From contig CAVTPZ010000014.1 in NCBI GenBank assembly GCA_963736685.1, forward strand, positions 62,001 through 126,000: a DNA stretch of 64,000 nt, in the 5' to 3' direction. The translations under genes were made by a program, and so were the position numbers. This stretch comes from DASUPK01 sp963736685. Lineage in GTDB: Bacteria; Actinomycetota; Thermoleophilia; Solirubrobacterales; 70-9. Shown in pieces: positions 33,934 through 42,519 of this stretch. Below the pieces are notes generated by a model that searched no databases, had not been told where the DNA came from, and worked only from the letters and a program-made list of their open reading frames with translations. The stretch's first letter is position 1; each line of letters opens with the position of its first letter.

Positions 33934-35370
33934 CTAGACGATTGTCCCGTGGCCCACGACCAGGTCGCCGTCGAGCAGGCACGCGACCTGCCCGGGCGCG
34001 ACTCCGTCCACTGGCTCGGTCAGCGAGACGATCGCCTCGTCCTCGCCGTTCGCCTGCACCCGGCACTCCCGGCGAGGCGAGTGGTAGCGCAGCCGCACCC
34101 CGTCGACCCGCTCCGGGGGGCGGTTGAGCCGGGTCCCCCTGATGCGGATCCGATGCGTCGCGAGCTCGTCGCGCGGTCCGGCCACCACACGGTTCGCGGC
34201 GGCATCGGTCTCGAGCACGTAGAACGGCTCGCCGCCCCCCACTCCCAGGCCCCGCCTCTGCCCGACGGTGAAGTTGTGATGGCCGTTATGCGCCCCCAGG
34301 CGGCGACCCGAGCGATCGACCACCTCCCCCGGGCGATCCTCGAGCCCGGCGTGCCGCCGCAGGAACTCTCGCTTGCCCTGGCCCGCGAGGAAGCAGAGAT
34401 CCTGGCTCTCGGAGCGTCCCGCGACCTCCAGCCCGGCCCGCTGGGCGAGCTCCCGGACCTCCGGCTTGGTCAGCTCCGCGAGCGGGAACCGCAGGCGCAC
34501 AAGCGATTCGGGCCGCAGGCCCGAGAGCATGTAGGTCTGATCCTTGGCGCCGTCGGCGGCGCCGCTCAGCAGCGGCCCATGTCCGTCGTCGGCGATGCCG
34601 GCGTAGTGACCGGTGGCGAGCTTCGTCGCGCCGAGGCGATCGGCGAGGGCGATCATCGCGTCGATCCGGAGGTCCCCGTTGCAGAGCACGCACGGATTCG
34701 GGGTGCGCCCCTCCGCGTAGCCGCGCAGGAACGGGCCCACCACCCCGGCGCGGAACTCCGTCTCCAGATCCAGTGTGAGATGCGGAAGGCCGAGTGAGTG
34801 CGCCAGGCGCCGGGCGCCGAGCACCGCTTCCGGCGAACAGCAGCTCTGCTCCCCATCCGTCTCCCGGTCCGCCCAGAGCTTGAGAGTGACTGCGACGACG
34901 TCGTGCCCGGCCTCCTGTTCGCGGAGGGCCGCCACGGCGGAGTCGACCCCGCCGCTGAGGGCGACGAGGACGCGCTCGCCTTCTGCGGGCGGCCCGGCCA
35001 GCCCAGCCCCGGATCCGGCGAGGGCCGAAAGGGCGCGATGGAGCGCGTCCGCCGCGAGGACCGAAGCGTGGCGATGAGTCGGCGCGAGGCCGCCGAGCTC
35101 GGCCTGGATCGCCTCCGGGCCGATCCGCGCGGCTTCGAGGACCGAGGCGCCCTCCGCCAGCTCGGCGACGGCCGCGGCCGCCGCGGCGCTCGCGGCGCAT
35201 CCCTCGCGATCGAAGCTGACTCGTTCGATCGCCGTGTCGCGGGCGAGCAGCGATACCCGGACGAGGTCGCCGCACGGGGCGCCGCCGGCGGAGCCGCTGA
35301 AGGCGCCGTCGGGCTCGGGCCCGCGGCGGCTGTCATCGCTCAGGTACTGCTCAAGAAGCTCACGATTCAT
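33934..35370 (-). CDS. mnmA: IscU/NifU-like domain fused to tRNA 2-thiouridylase MnmA
   Basis: About 478 residues from ATG 35370 (MNRELLEQYLSDDSRRG). Residues 1 to about 120 match the IscU/NifU N-terminal Fe-S scaffold: GGAPCGDLVRV (first Cys, about 33), FDREGCAAS (second Cys, about 58), and HRHASVLAADALHRAL, where the usual HCSVLAEDA third Cys is Ala. From about 132 comes MnmA: PP-loop ALSGGVDSAVAAL, TPNPCVLCNGDLRID with the first active-site Cys, SESQDLCFLAG with the second, and the C-terminal barrels. MnmA thiolates U34 of Lys, Glu and Gln tRNAs. The scaffold domain may help deliver sulfur or a cluster; that is inference. An upstream in-frame TTG (35394) is possible. Confidence 0.9.
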   Translation of the reverse strand: MNRELLEQYLSDDSRRGPEPDGAFSGSAGGAPCGDLVRVSLLARDTAIERVSFDREGCAASAAAAAAVAELAEGASVLEAARIGPEAIQAELGGLAPTHRHASVLAADALHRALSALAGSGAGLAGPPAEGERVLVALSGGVDSAVAALREQEAGHDVVAVTLKLWADRETDGEQSCCSPEAVLGARRLAHSLGLPHLTLDLETEFRAGVVGPFLRGYAEGRTPNPCVLCNGDLRIDAMIALADRLGATKLATGHYAGIADDGHGPLLSGAADGAKDQTYMLSGLRPESLVRLRFPLAELTKPEVRELAQRAGLEVAGRSESQDLCFLAGQGKREFLRRHAGLEDRPGEVVDRSGRRLGAHNGHHNFTVGQRRGLGVGGGEPFYVLETDAAANRVVAGPRDELATHRIRIRGTRLNRPPERVDGVRLRYHSPRRECRVQANGEDEAIVSLTEPVDGVAPGQVACLLDGDLVVGHGTIV

Positions 35371-35558
35371 GCCCCGAAGATTAAGCGGCTCCAACCTGCC
35401 GTCTGCCGCCCCGGCTTGGTAACCCGTGTCGCATAGGTGGTGGTCTACCGAGGACCCCGAGGGATCTCCGGAAATCGACCCCCAAGCCAGTTGTGTTGGG
35501 TCAACGTAAGGAGCGGTTCGCGTACAGGTTCGGGCCTGGTTTTCAGCCTAGCACCGGG

Positions 35559-35915
35559 TCAGTGGGTGTCCGGCTCGTCCTCCAGGTGCCACGAGGAGAT
35601 CAGGCCGTCGCGGATTCCGAGCTCGATCGCGACCCGCGAGGTGTCCCCCACCTCATCGCTGTCGCGCCAGACATATTGGAGCACCGCGTGCACCAACACG
35701 CCCGAGCCGGTCTCCTCCATCTCGATCGGGACATAGCGGCGAACCAGGTGGTCGAACGCCTTGCCGGCCCACGCGACGGCCGCCTCGGTCCCGCGATGCA
35801 CGGTCCGCTCGGTTCGGATCTCCACCTCCGGATGTACGAGCTCGCCCACCGCCACCTGGTCACACGCGCTGAGCGCGGCGAGGAAGCGGCGAGCGAGCTC
35901 ATCGTCTTTCGCGAC
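35559..35915 (-). CDS. SnoaL-like / NTF2-fold protein, start unresolved
   Basis: About 115 recognisable residues: DDELARRFLAALSACDQVAVGELVHPEVEIRTE, a middle strand, then HAVLQYVWRD, RVAIELGIRDGLISSWHLED and the end EPDTH, the pattern of a ketosteroid-isomerase-like ligand pocket. No ATG, GTG or TTG lies at the natural domain start. The nearest ATG (35902) is in another frame, so either translation starts inside the upstream membrane gene or one base is wrong near 35900. The boundary given is approximate. It directly follows the membrane gene ending at 35915. Confidence 0.6.
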   Translation of the reverse strand, partial: VAKDDELARRFLAALSACDQVAVGELVHPEVEIRTERTVHRGTEAAVAWAGKAFDHLVRRYVPIEMEETGSGVLVHAVLQYVWRDSDEVGDTSRVAIELGIRDGLISSWHLEDEPDTH

Positions 35916-36934
35916 TATCTGCCTCTCAGGTTCCGCACCAGGCGCTGGGGTTGATTGCCGAGGCTCGCCTCCCGAGTGAAGCTGAGCCCGAGGGCGATCA
36001 GGCCGAGGCCGAGCAGGACCCATGGCCAGACACCGAGCTTGAACGGATGCGGCGGCGTCGAGTTCAGGTCCAGCCCGGCGATCACCAGGAAGAGCACCAT
36101 CCCTATCGCACCGACATAGACCGGCCCCCGCACCCCGATCTGCGAGCCGATCGCGACCAGGCCGAGCGAGACGAGCAGCAGCAGGGTGTCCCACACGTTG
36201 GTCGTCTCGATCGGGGGTGTGCCGGTGCCCAGCGGATTGAGGTTGCCGAGTGCAGTGATGCCGAGGGCACAGCCGATGACCGCGGCGATCCCCGCCCCGG
36301 TGAGCAGCTCCGATGCCTTCCACAGGCCGAGGTCTCCGGACGGCGTGGTCGCGGTGGCGGCACGCTCGTCCCCGCCAGGGTTGTTTCGCCACAGATAGAG
36401 GCCGCCGGCGAGAAGGCCGATGGCGATCAGGCCGAGCAGGCCGCGGTAGATGCCCCAGTGGGCGCCGATGCCGCCCGAGAGGAGCTTGTCCCAGAGCGCG
36501 GTCCAGGAGATGATCAGCGCGATCGAACCCAGCAGGAGCTGGACCCGGACGCCGGCGACGATCCCCGCGTAGAACGCGAGGCCCGCCGTGACGAGGAGGA
36601 TCCAGAACACGTTCAGTGCCGCACTCGGGTTGCCCCCGATCATGTCGACGAACTCCATCAGCGCGAGCACCACGAAGACCAGGCCGAAGACGCTGAACAC
36701 GACCTGCCACGGGCGGAATTCACCCACCCGGCGCGTGGTCAGGACCGACCCGTAGAGAACGACCGCGGGGATCGCGAGCACGAGGAACATCGGGAAATCG
36801 GCCCACTGACTCGGATTCAGCGGAAACAGCGGGCCCTTCCGGACGTAGATCATCAGTGCGCCCAGGCCGAACAGCAGCCCTCCGATCTTGCGCAGCGCGT
36901 CGCGTGTGTCGTCGGGTTTGTAGAGATCGTTCAT
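35915..36934 (-). CDS. Polytopic membrane protein of unknown function
   Basis: 339 residues with roughly ten hydrophobic helices, e.g. WADFPMFLVLAIPAVVLYGS, WQVVFSVFGLVFVVLALMEF, YRGLLGLIAIGLLAGGLYLW and VWPWVLLGLGLIALGLSF, separated by short loops. A hydrophilic break at about residue 180 (GGDERAATATTPSGDLG) divides it into two similar-sized halves. No transport or enzyme motif is recognised. It ends with the basic RLVRNLRGR. About 50 bp separate it from the NagZ-like gene downstream of aspS. Confidence 0.7.
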   Translation of the reverse strand: MNDLYKPDDTRDALRKIGGLLFGLGALMIYVRKGPLFPLNPSQWADFPMFLVLAIPAVVLYGSVLTTRRVGEFRPWQVVFSVFGLVFVVLALMEFVDMIGGNPSAALNVFWILLVTAGLAFYAGIVAGVRVQLLLGSIALIISWTALWDKLLSGGIGAHWGIYRGLLGLIAIGLLAGGLYLWRNNPGGDERAATATTPSGDLGLWKASELLTGAGIAAVIGCALGITALGNLNPLGTGTPPIETTNVWDTLLLLVSLGLVAIGSQIGVRGPVYVGAIGMVLFLVIAGLDLNSTPPHPFKLGVWPWVLLGLGLIALGLSFTREASLGNQPQRLVRNLRGR

Positions 36935-36982
36935 CGGTCTCCTTTGCCTCCCAGCGTGTGGATGGAGATTTGCGGCCGGACC

Positions 36983-38314
36983 CTACCCAGTGGGGCTGTT
37001 CTTCAAGTCGGTGATCCGGTCGTAGGCGCCCTGCACGATCGAGCGGTCGATCTGTCCGCTCTTCACCTCCTTGACGAGCTGCCCGAAGGCCTTGGCCGAG
37101 GTGTTCGTGCTCTTGGCGTAGAGCAGAAGATCGTCGCCGGCCGTCAGGGCACCCGCGCCGGCAACGGCCGGGGGAATCGTGCCTGCGATCGCCTGACCCT
37201 CGAGGTCGTCGGTGATCACGACTCCGCCGAAGCCGAGCTGGCCGCGCAGCAGGTTCTTGACGATGGTCGGCGAGAGAGCGGCGGGCTTCTTGGCTCCGAG
37301 GGTCGGATAGCTGGCCGTCGAGACCATCACCATCCCCACCCCGGCATCGACGGCGGCGCTGAACGGCTTCAGGTCGCTCTGCAGCTGGTCGCTGGTGGCG
37401 GCGATCGCCACCGCGTTGTCGTCGGTGTTGACCGTGGCGCGACCGAGCCCCGGGAAGTGCTTGGCGGTGGCGACCGCCCCGCCGTCCTGAAGACCCTGCG
37501 CGAATGCGACACCGACCGTGGCGACCGTGTCCGGGTCGGAGCCGAAGGTGCGGCTCTTGATCGTGTCCGCGGTGTTGGATTGGGAGACGTCGAGCACCGG
37601 CGCGAGATCGACGTTCACACCGAGACCCCGGAGGAAGGCGCCGGTCTTCTGCCCCTGGTCCTTTGACTGACCCTCGTCGCCGCTCTTGCCGAGGTCCGCC
37701 GGTGAGATGTCGGGTGGGCCGCTCTTGATCCGCTTCACGTCGCCGCCCTCCTGGTCGACCATCACCAGCAGGGGCGGGTTGTTACCGGCGCTCGCCGCGG
37801 CCTGGAGCTGCTGCACGTCCGACTTGAGCTTCTGCCCGTCGCTCTCGAACGCGATCAGGCCACCCACCTGCCCCTTGCGCACCCGCTTCACCAGCGTCTG
37901 GTCGGGTCCCTTCGACCCGAGCTTCGCGACGATCGTCTGGCCCACCAGGCGCTTCAGCGGGATCGGTTGCTTGCTGCTGCCGCCACCGCCCGACACCAGG
38001 ACGACGATCAGGACGATCGCGAGCAGGACGCCACCGCCGACCAGGAAGTCCTGCCGGCGCCGCACCCGGGCCGGCAGGTCGCGGCGCCGAGCCCTCCGGC
38101 CCGGCGGAGGGCGCCGCCCGCTGCGCTCGTACTCGCCGGTCTCTCCACGCGCGACGCGGCGCCGCTCGCCGGTCTCCGACGACCGGGGTGCCGGTTGGTC
38201 GGCCGGCGCCTGCGCCTGCTCACGCTCGCCCGTGCCGGGCTCGCTGGGCGGCCGCGCGGGCGCATCCGTCCACTCGAACAGATCGTCGCCGTCGGGGGGA
38301 GGCCGCCCTTCCAT
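36983..38314 (-). CDS. Membrane-anchored GH3 (NagZ/LpqI-like) glycosidase
   Basis: 443 residues: a charged, Pro-rich cytoplasmic lead (about 88 residues), one membrane helix (FLVGGGVLLAIVLIVVLVSGG), and an outside GH3 TIM barrel. Family motifs: LLVMVDQEGGDVKRI, VNVDLAPVLDV, ATAKHFPGLGRATVNTDD, and VVITDDLEGQAI with the candidate nucleophile Asp. NagZ proteins normally read KHFPGHGxxxxDSH with a catalytic Asp-His dyad. Here both His positions differ (PGLG, NTDD), as in several actinobacterial GH3 lipoproteins. Likely acts on cell-wall GlcNAc-MurNAc or related glycans. It lies 6 bp downstream of aspS. Confidence 0.85.
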   Translation of the reverse strand: MEGRPPPDGDDLFEWTDAPARPPSEPGTGEREQAQAPADQPAPRSSETGERRRVARGETGEYERSGRRPPPGRRARRRDLPARVRRRQDFLVGGGVLLAIVLIVVLVSGGGGSSKQPIPLKRLVGQTIVAKLGSKGPDQTLVKRVRKGQVGGLIAFESDGQKLKSDVQQLQAAASAGNNPPLLVMVDQEGGDVKRIKSGPPDISPADLGKSGDEGQSKDQGQKTGAFLRGLGVNVDLAPVLDVSQSNTADTIKSRTFGSDPDTVATVGVAFAQGLQDGGAVATAKHFPGLGRATVNTDDNAVAIAATSDQLQSDLKPFSAAVDAGVGMVMVSTASYPTLGAKKPAALSPTIVKNLLRGQLGFGGVVITDDLEGQAIAGTIPPAVAGAGALTAGDDLLLYAKSTNTSAKAFGQLVKEVKSGQIDRSIVQGAYDRITDLKNSPTG

Positions 38315-38320
38315 TCCCGT

Positions 38321-40114
38321 CTAGCCCTTTCCGCCCCCGCCTCTGATTGAGATCCCGAGATCGCGGAGCTGGCGCTCGTCGACGGGCGCGGGCGCGCCGG
38401 TCATCGGGTCGCCGCCCGACGCTGTCTTGGGAAAAGCGATCACGTCGCGGATCGAGTCGCTGCCGTGCCCCAGCGCCACCATCCGGTCCAGGCCATATGC
38501 GATGCCGCCGTGCGGGGGCGCCCCGTAGCGCAGCGCGTCGAGCAGGAAGCCGAAGCGGTCCTCGGCCTGTTGCTCGTCGATTCCGATCGCCTGGAACACC
38601 TCGCGCTGCACCTTTGGGTCGCTGATACGGATCGAGCCCCCACCAATTTCCCATCCGTTCCAGACGACGTCGTAGGCCTTCGCCCTGGCGGGGCCCGGAT
38701 CGGCCGGATCGAAGGGCCCGTCGGGAGAGGTGAAGGGGTGGTTGTGCGGGTCCCAGCGATCCTCGTCGTGCGCCCAGCGAAGCAGCGGCCAGTCGACGAT
38801 CCAGACGAGCTCGTTCGCCTCAGGGTCGATCAGGCCGAGCCGGTCGCCGAGGCGCCGCCGCAATTCGCCGAGGACCTCGGCGGAGACGAGCGGCTGATCC
38901 GCGACGAGTAGGACGACGTCGCCTTCCGAGGCCCCGAGATCCTCGTTGGCCGCCTCGATCTCGTCCACGGAGAGGAACTTGGCGACCGGGGAACGCCAGC
39001 CATCGGCCTCCACAACGCCCCAGACGAGTCCCTTCGCTCCGAGCTCGGTCGCCTCGCCGACGAGGCCGTCGAGATCGCTCCGGGACATCTCGCGCTTCCC
39101 GGCGTTCAGCCCGCGCACCAGCGCACCGCCCTCGATCGCCGCCCGGAACGCGTTGAACTCCGAGCCTCGGAAGACCTCGGTCAGGTTGCGCAGCTCCAAG
39201 CCGAAGCGCAGGTCGGGCTTGTCCGAGCCATAGCGGTCGATGGCCTCGTCGTAGGGCAGGCGCTTCATCGGCAACTCCACGTCTACCCCGCAGACCGGAA
39301 GAACGTGCGCCAGGAGACGCTCGTTAAGGTCGATCACGTCGTCTGTGTCGACGAAGGACATCTCGATGTCCAGCTGCGTGAAGTCGGGTTGCCTGTCGGC
39401 GCGCAGATCCTCATCCCTGAAGCAGCGCGCTATCTGAAAATACCGCTCGAAGCCGCCGATCATCAGCAGCTGCTTGAAGAGCTGAGGCGACTGTGGGAGC
39501 GCATAGAAGTTGCCGCGCTGGAGCCGGCTCGGCACGAGGAAGTCGCGCGCGCCCTCCGGCGTCGAGCGCGTCAGCACCGGTGTCTCGATCTCGAGGAACC
39601 CCTCGCCGGAGAGGAACTCCCGCATCGCCGCGGCGACCCGGTGACGGAGCTCGATCGCCTCCCTCATCCGATCGCGGCGCAGGTCGAGGTAGCGATAGCG
39701 GAGGCGGGTCTCCTCGCTGACCTCGCCCGAGAACGACTCGATCTCGAATGGCGGCGTGTCCGCGTCGGAGATCAGCTCGGCCTCCGTCACCCGGATCTCG
39801 ACCTCGCCGGTCGGGAGGTCCTCGTTGACGGTCTCCGGCGAGCGCTTGACGACCGATCCCTTCGCGCTCAGCACATCCTCCGAGCGGAGCTCATGTCCCA
39901 GCTTGAACGCCTCCCCCAGCTCATCGGGGTTGAGGACGAGCTGCACGAGCCCAGTTCGATCTCGCAGGTCGATGAAGACGAGGCCGCCGTGGTCGCGGCG
40001 GCGGTGAACCCAGCCCGCGACCCTGACCTCGGCGTCCACCCTGTCCGGCAGGACCTGGCCGCACCAGGTGTCGCGGTAGCGATTCGGGCGCAGCGCTGGG
40101 AATTCCTCGCTCAT
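38321..40114 (-). CDS. aspS: Aspartyl-tRNA synthetase (probably non-discriminating)
   Basis: 597 residues with the bacterial AspRS layout: OB-fold anticodon domain (GWVHRRRDHGGLVFIDLRDRTG), class II motifs FLEIETPVLTRSTPEGARDF, FRDEDLRADRQPDFTQLD and GIAYGLDRMVALG, and the bacterial GAD insertion between motifs 2 and 3. The HRRRDHGG sequence places His where discriminating enzymes such as E. coli AspRS have Leu. His there is typical of enzymes that also charge tRNA-Asn for the GatCAB amidotransferase route. No gat genes are in the window. It overlaps hisS by 4 bp (ATGA). Confidence 0.96.
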   Translation of the reverse strand: MSEEFPALRPNRYRDTWCGQVLPDRVDAEVRVAGWVHRRRDHGGLVFIDLRDRTGLVQLVLNPDELGEAFKLGHELRSEDVLSAKGSVVKRSPETVNEDLPTGEVEIRVTEAELISDADTPPFEIESFSGEVSEETRLRYRYLDLRRDRMREAIELRHRVAAAMREFLSGEGFLEIETPVLTRSTPEGARDFLVPSRLQRGNFYALPQSPQLFKQLLMIGGFERYFQIARCFRDEDLRADRQPDFTQLDIEMSFVDTDDVIDLNERLLAHVLPVCGVDVELPMKRLPYDEAIDRYGSDKPDLRFGLELRNLTEVFRGSEFNAFRAAIEGGALVRGLNAGKREMSRSDLDGLVGEATELGAKGLVWGVVEADGWRSPVAKFLSVDEIEAANEDLGASEGDVVLLVADQPLVSAEVLGELRRRLGDRLGLIDPEANELVWIVDWPLLRWAHDEDRWDPHNHPFTSPDGPFDPADPGPARAKAYDVVWNGWEIGGGSIRISDPKVQREVFQAIGIDEQQAEDRFGFLLDALRYGAPPHGGIAYGLDRMVALGHGSDSIRDVIAFPKTASGGDPMTGAPAPVDERQLRDLGISIRGGGGKG

Positions 40115-41364
40115 GGCGCCGAGAGTGTCTCAGTCAGGGTCGCGGGGTCGATCTCCCGCTCCTCACCCGAGCTCATATCGCGGAGGGTGGCCTTCCCCTC
40201 GCCGGCGAGGATCACGGCGTGGCGCGCCCCGACCCGGTCCGCCTGCTTCATCTGGCCCTTGAGCGCGCGCCCGGCGAGGTCCAGGTCGGCCGCCAGGCCG
40301 GCGCGACGCAGCTCCGTGACCAACGTCAGGGCTCGCTCGCGGTCGGCGTCCTCGGCCACGATGAAGACCCCGCCGCGTTCCCGGTCGGTGGCCTCCGCCT
40401 CCTCCTGGCCCTCAAGCGCCAGGGCGATCCGGTCCACACCGAGCGCCCAGCCGCAGCCGGGCGTCCGGGGGCCACCGAGCTGCTCGATCAGCCCGTCGTA
40501 GCGGCCACCTCCGCCGATCCCGGATTGGGCCCCGAGCCGATCGCACTCGAACTCGAAGAGCGTCCGCGTGTAGTAGTCGAGACCGCGCACGAGGGTGGGG
40601 TCGATCTCGTAGGCGACTCCGTTGCGCTCCAGCAGGGAGCGCACCTCCGCGAAATGCTCCGCGTCGGCTGGGTCGAGGCGGTCCATCAGGGTCGGGGCGT
40701 CCTCCATCACCTTCCGGGTTCCCTCGTGGTCGGCGTCGAAGGCGCGGAGCGGGTTGGCGTCGATCCGGTCTCGCACGTCGTCGGAGAGCTCGCCTTCGCG
40801 AGAGCGCAGATAGGAGCGCAGCTCGTCGAGGTAGGCCGCGCGCGTCTCAGGCGTGCCCAGGCTCCCGAGCCGCAGCCGCACGCCCTCCACCCCCAGTTCG
40901 CCCACGATGTCGCTCGCGATCAGGATGAGCTCGGCATCCACCAGCGGCGAGTCCGAACCGATGGACTCGGCGTTGATCTGGGTGAACTGCCGGTAGCGGC
41001 CCGCCTGTGGGCGCTCGTGGCGGAAGAACGGGCCCTCGGTCCAGAGCTTCACCGGCTGCGGGCGCGTCTGCATGCCGTGCTCGAGATAGGCCCGGCAGAC
41101 CGAGGCAGTCGCCTCCGGTCGCAGGGTGAGCGAGCGGCCTCCCTGGTCCTCGAAGGTGAACATCTGTTTCTGGACGATGTCCGTGGACTCGCCGACGCCG
41201 CGCGCGAACAGGTCGGTGTCCTCAAAGATCGGCGTGTCCATGCGGCCGTAACCGGCCTCCTCGAGACGCCGGGCCGCGAGGTGTGCGATCTGGCGGCGAA
41301 CGCCCTGCTGCTCAGGCAGTACGTCGAACGTGCCCCGCGGGGCCTTGAACTTCTGAGCGGTCAC
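40111..41364 (-). CDS. hisS: Histidyl-tRNA synthetase
   Basis: 417 residues from GTG 41364. Class II motifs: GTFDVLPEQQGVRRQI at the start, LTLRPEATASVCRAYLEHGM, FFRHERPQAGRYRQFTQINAE (motif 2), the histidine-specific VRGLDYYTRTLFEFE, and GGGRYDGLIEQLGG / GCGWALGVDRIALAL (motif 3). The C-terminal anticodon domain ends in a short Glu/Thr-rich tail. It is translationally coupled to aspS, a common arrangement. Its upstream gap is nearly filled by copy B of the 79-bp repeat. Confidence 0.97.
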   Translation of the reverse strand: MTAQKFKAPRGTFDVLPEQQGVRRQIAHLAARRLEEAGYGRMDTPIFEDTDLFARGVGESTDIVQKQMFTFEDQGGRSLTLRPEATASVCRAYLEHGMQTRPQPVKLWTEGPFFRHERPQAGRYRQFTQINAESIGSDSPLVDAELILIASDIVGELGVEGVRLRLGSLGTPETRAAYLDELRSYLRSREGELSDDVRDRIDANPLRAFDADHEGTRKVMEDAPTLMDRLDPADAEHFAEVRSLLERNGVAYEIDPTLVRGLDYYTRTLFEFECDRLGAQSGIGGGGRYDGLIEQLGGPRTPGCGWALGVDRIALALEGQEEAEATDRERGGVFIVAEDADRERALTLVTELRRAGLAADLDLAGRALKGQMKQADRVGARHAVILAGEGKATLRDMSSGEEREIDPATLTETLSAP

Positions 41365-41375
41365 CAGGCCAATCT

Positions 41376-41454
41376 ACTTTGGAGCGAAGGGCGCAGCCCG
41401 AAGCGACTGATGGAGTTTGGCCGCTTGTGACCGCGGCATGATGGCGAAGCCGTC
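41376..41454 (-). repeat. 79-bp dispersed repeat, copy B
   Basis: Reverse complement begins GACGGCTTCGCCATCA and ends CGCCCTTCGCTCCAAAGT. It is the same length as copy A at 32793-32871 with about twelve substitutions, most of them in the middle third. Its outer edge coincides with the stop codon of the metallo-hydrolase gene, and it ends 12 bp before the hisS start. Confidence 0.8.
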
Positions 41455-42092
41455 TACCTGGCCAGCTCGGCCAGGAAGGGGTTCGTGGCTCGCTCGGCGG
41501 CCAACGTGGTGACACCCATGTGCCCGGGATAGACCGTGGTCTCCGGCGGATGCGACTCGACCAGGGTCCGGATCGACTCGAGCAGGGTCGCCCAGTCGCC
41601 GCCGGGCAGGTCGGTGCGGCCGACCGAGCCCTGGAAGAGCACATCGCCGGAGAAGATGGCCGCCTCGTCGGGAACGGAGTAGGTGACGTGGCCCGGGCTG
41701 TGGCCCGGGGTGAAGATCACGTCGATCTCCAGGCCGGCCAGCTCGAGCTTCTCGCCACCTTTCACCGTGTGGTCGGCCTCGTAGCTCTCGAACGGGCCGA
41801 AGCCGGGCCAGGGGACATAGGAGTTGATGTCGGCGAGAACGGCGGTCTCGATCTCTGGACACCAGACCGGAGCGCCGGTCGCCTTGGCGATCGGGGCCAC
41901 GGCACCGATGTGATCGAAGTGCGTGTGGGTGAGCAGGATCCCGTCGATCTGGACGCCGAGCTCGTCGACGGCGGCGAGGATGCGATCGGCCTCGTCGCCC
42001 GGGTCGACGATCAAAGCGTGGTCCGACCCGTCGGCGCGAAACAGGAAGCAGTTCTCGGCGATCTGGCCGACCGTGAACATGCGCACGTCCAT
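41454..42092 (-). CDS. Metallo-beta-lactamase-fold hydrolase (glyoxalase II-like)
   Basis: 212 residues from ATG 42092 (MDVRMFTVGQIAENCFLF). Metal-binding motif LLTHTHFDHIGAVAPIAKATG, then FTPGHSPGHVTYSVPDEAAIFSGDVLFQGSVGRTDLPGGD and the final VYPGHMGVTTLAAERATNPFL, all as in hydroxyacylglutathione-hydrolase-like proteins placed beside hisS in many bacteria. The true substrate is unknown; actinobacteria usually lack glutathione, so another thiol ester is possible. It lies 4 bp downstream of the basic membrane protein gene. Confidence 0.9.
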   Translation of the reverse strand: MDVRMFTVGQIAENCFLFRADGSDHALIVDPGDEADRILAAVDELGVQIDGILLTHTHFDHIGAVAPIAKATGAPVWCPEIETAVLADINSYVPWPGFGPFESYEADHTVKGGEKLELAGLEIDVIFTPGHSPGHVTYSVPDEAAIFSGDVLFQGSVGRTDLPGGDWATLLESIRTLVESHPPETTVYPGHMGVTTLAAERATNPFLAELAR

Positions 42093-42096
42093 CGGC

Positions 42097-42510
42097 TCAG
42101 CCCTCCGATTGCTGAGGGCCGCCGGTGCGCTTCGTCTCGCGCTCCTCGCGCTTCTGCGCCTCCTTGCGGAGGTACCGCTGGTAGAAGAACCGGTCCATCG
42201 TGAACGCCATCGGGACATAGACGCCGAGCATCAGGATCCCGACGACGATGATCTGTATTGGGTTCTGGCCCAGCAGGGCGAGGATCCCGGCGAAGAGAAC
42301 GGCGGCCACGCCGCCCTTCTTCAGCGCGGCCGACCAGCTGGCCGGCTCCGGCGTGCGCGGCCCGGTCTTGCCCTTCTTGCTCGTTCGGCTCCGCGCCCGC
42401 GACTGAGCCTCGGCGCGGCTGCGCGCCCGGCCCCTGGCCGGACGGGTGTCGATCCGCCCGCCCTGGGTGCCTCGATGCTTGCGGCGTCGCTTCTTCTTCG
42501 TCTGCGCCAT
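42097..42510 (-). CDS. Basic two-helix membrane protein of unknown function
   Basis: 137 residues. The first 55 are extremely Lys/Arg-rich (TKKKRRRKHRG, RARSRAEAQSRARSR), then two hydrophobic helices (KKGGVAAVLFAGILALLGQ and IIVVGILMLGVYVPMAFTMDRFF) and a charged tail with KEAQKREERETKR. The basic arm could bind nucleic acid or ribosomes at the membrane, which is speculation. It lies between the formiminotransferase-like gene and the metallo-hydrolase, with short gaps on both sides. Confidence 0.7.
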   Translation of the reverse strand: MAQTKKKRRRKHRGTQGGRIDTRPARGRARSRAEAQSRARSRTSKKGKTGPRTPEPASWSAALKKGGVAAVLFAGILALLGQNPIQIIVVGILMLGVYVPMAFTMDRFFYQRYLRKEAQKREERETKRTGGPQQSEG

Positions 42511-42519
42511 GCCGTCAAT

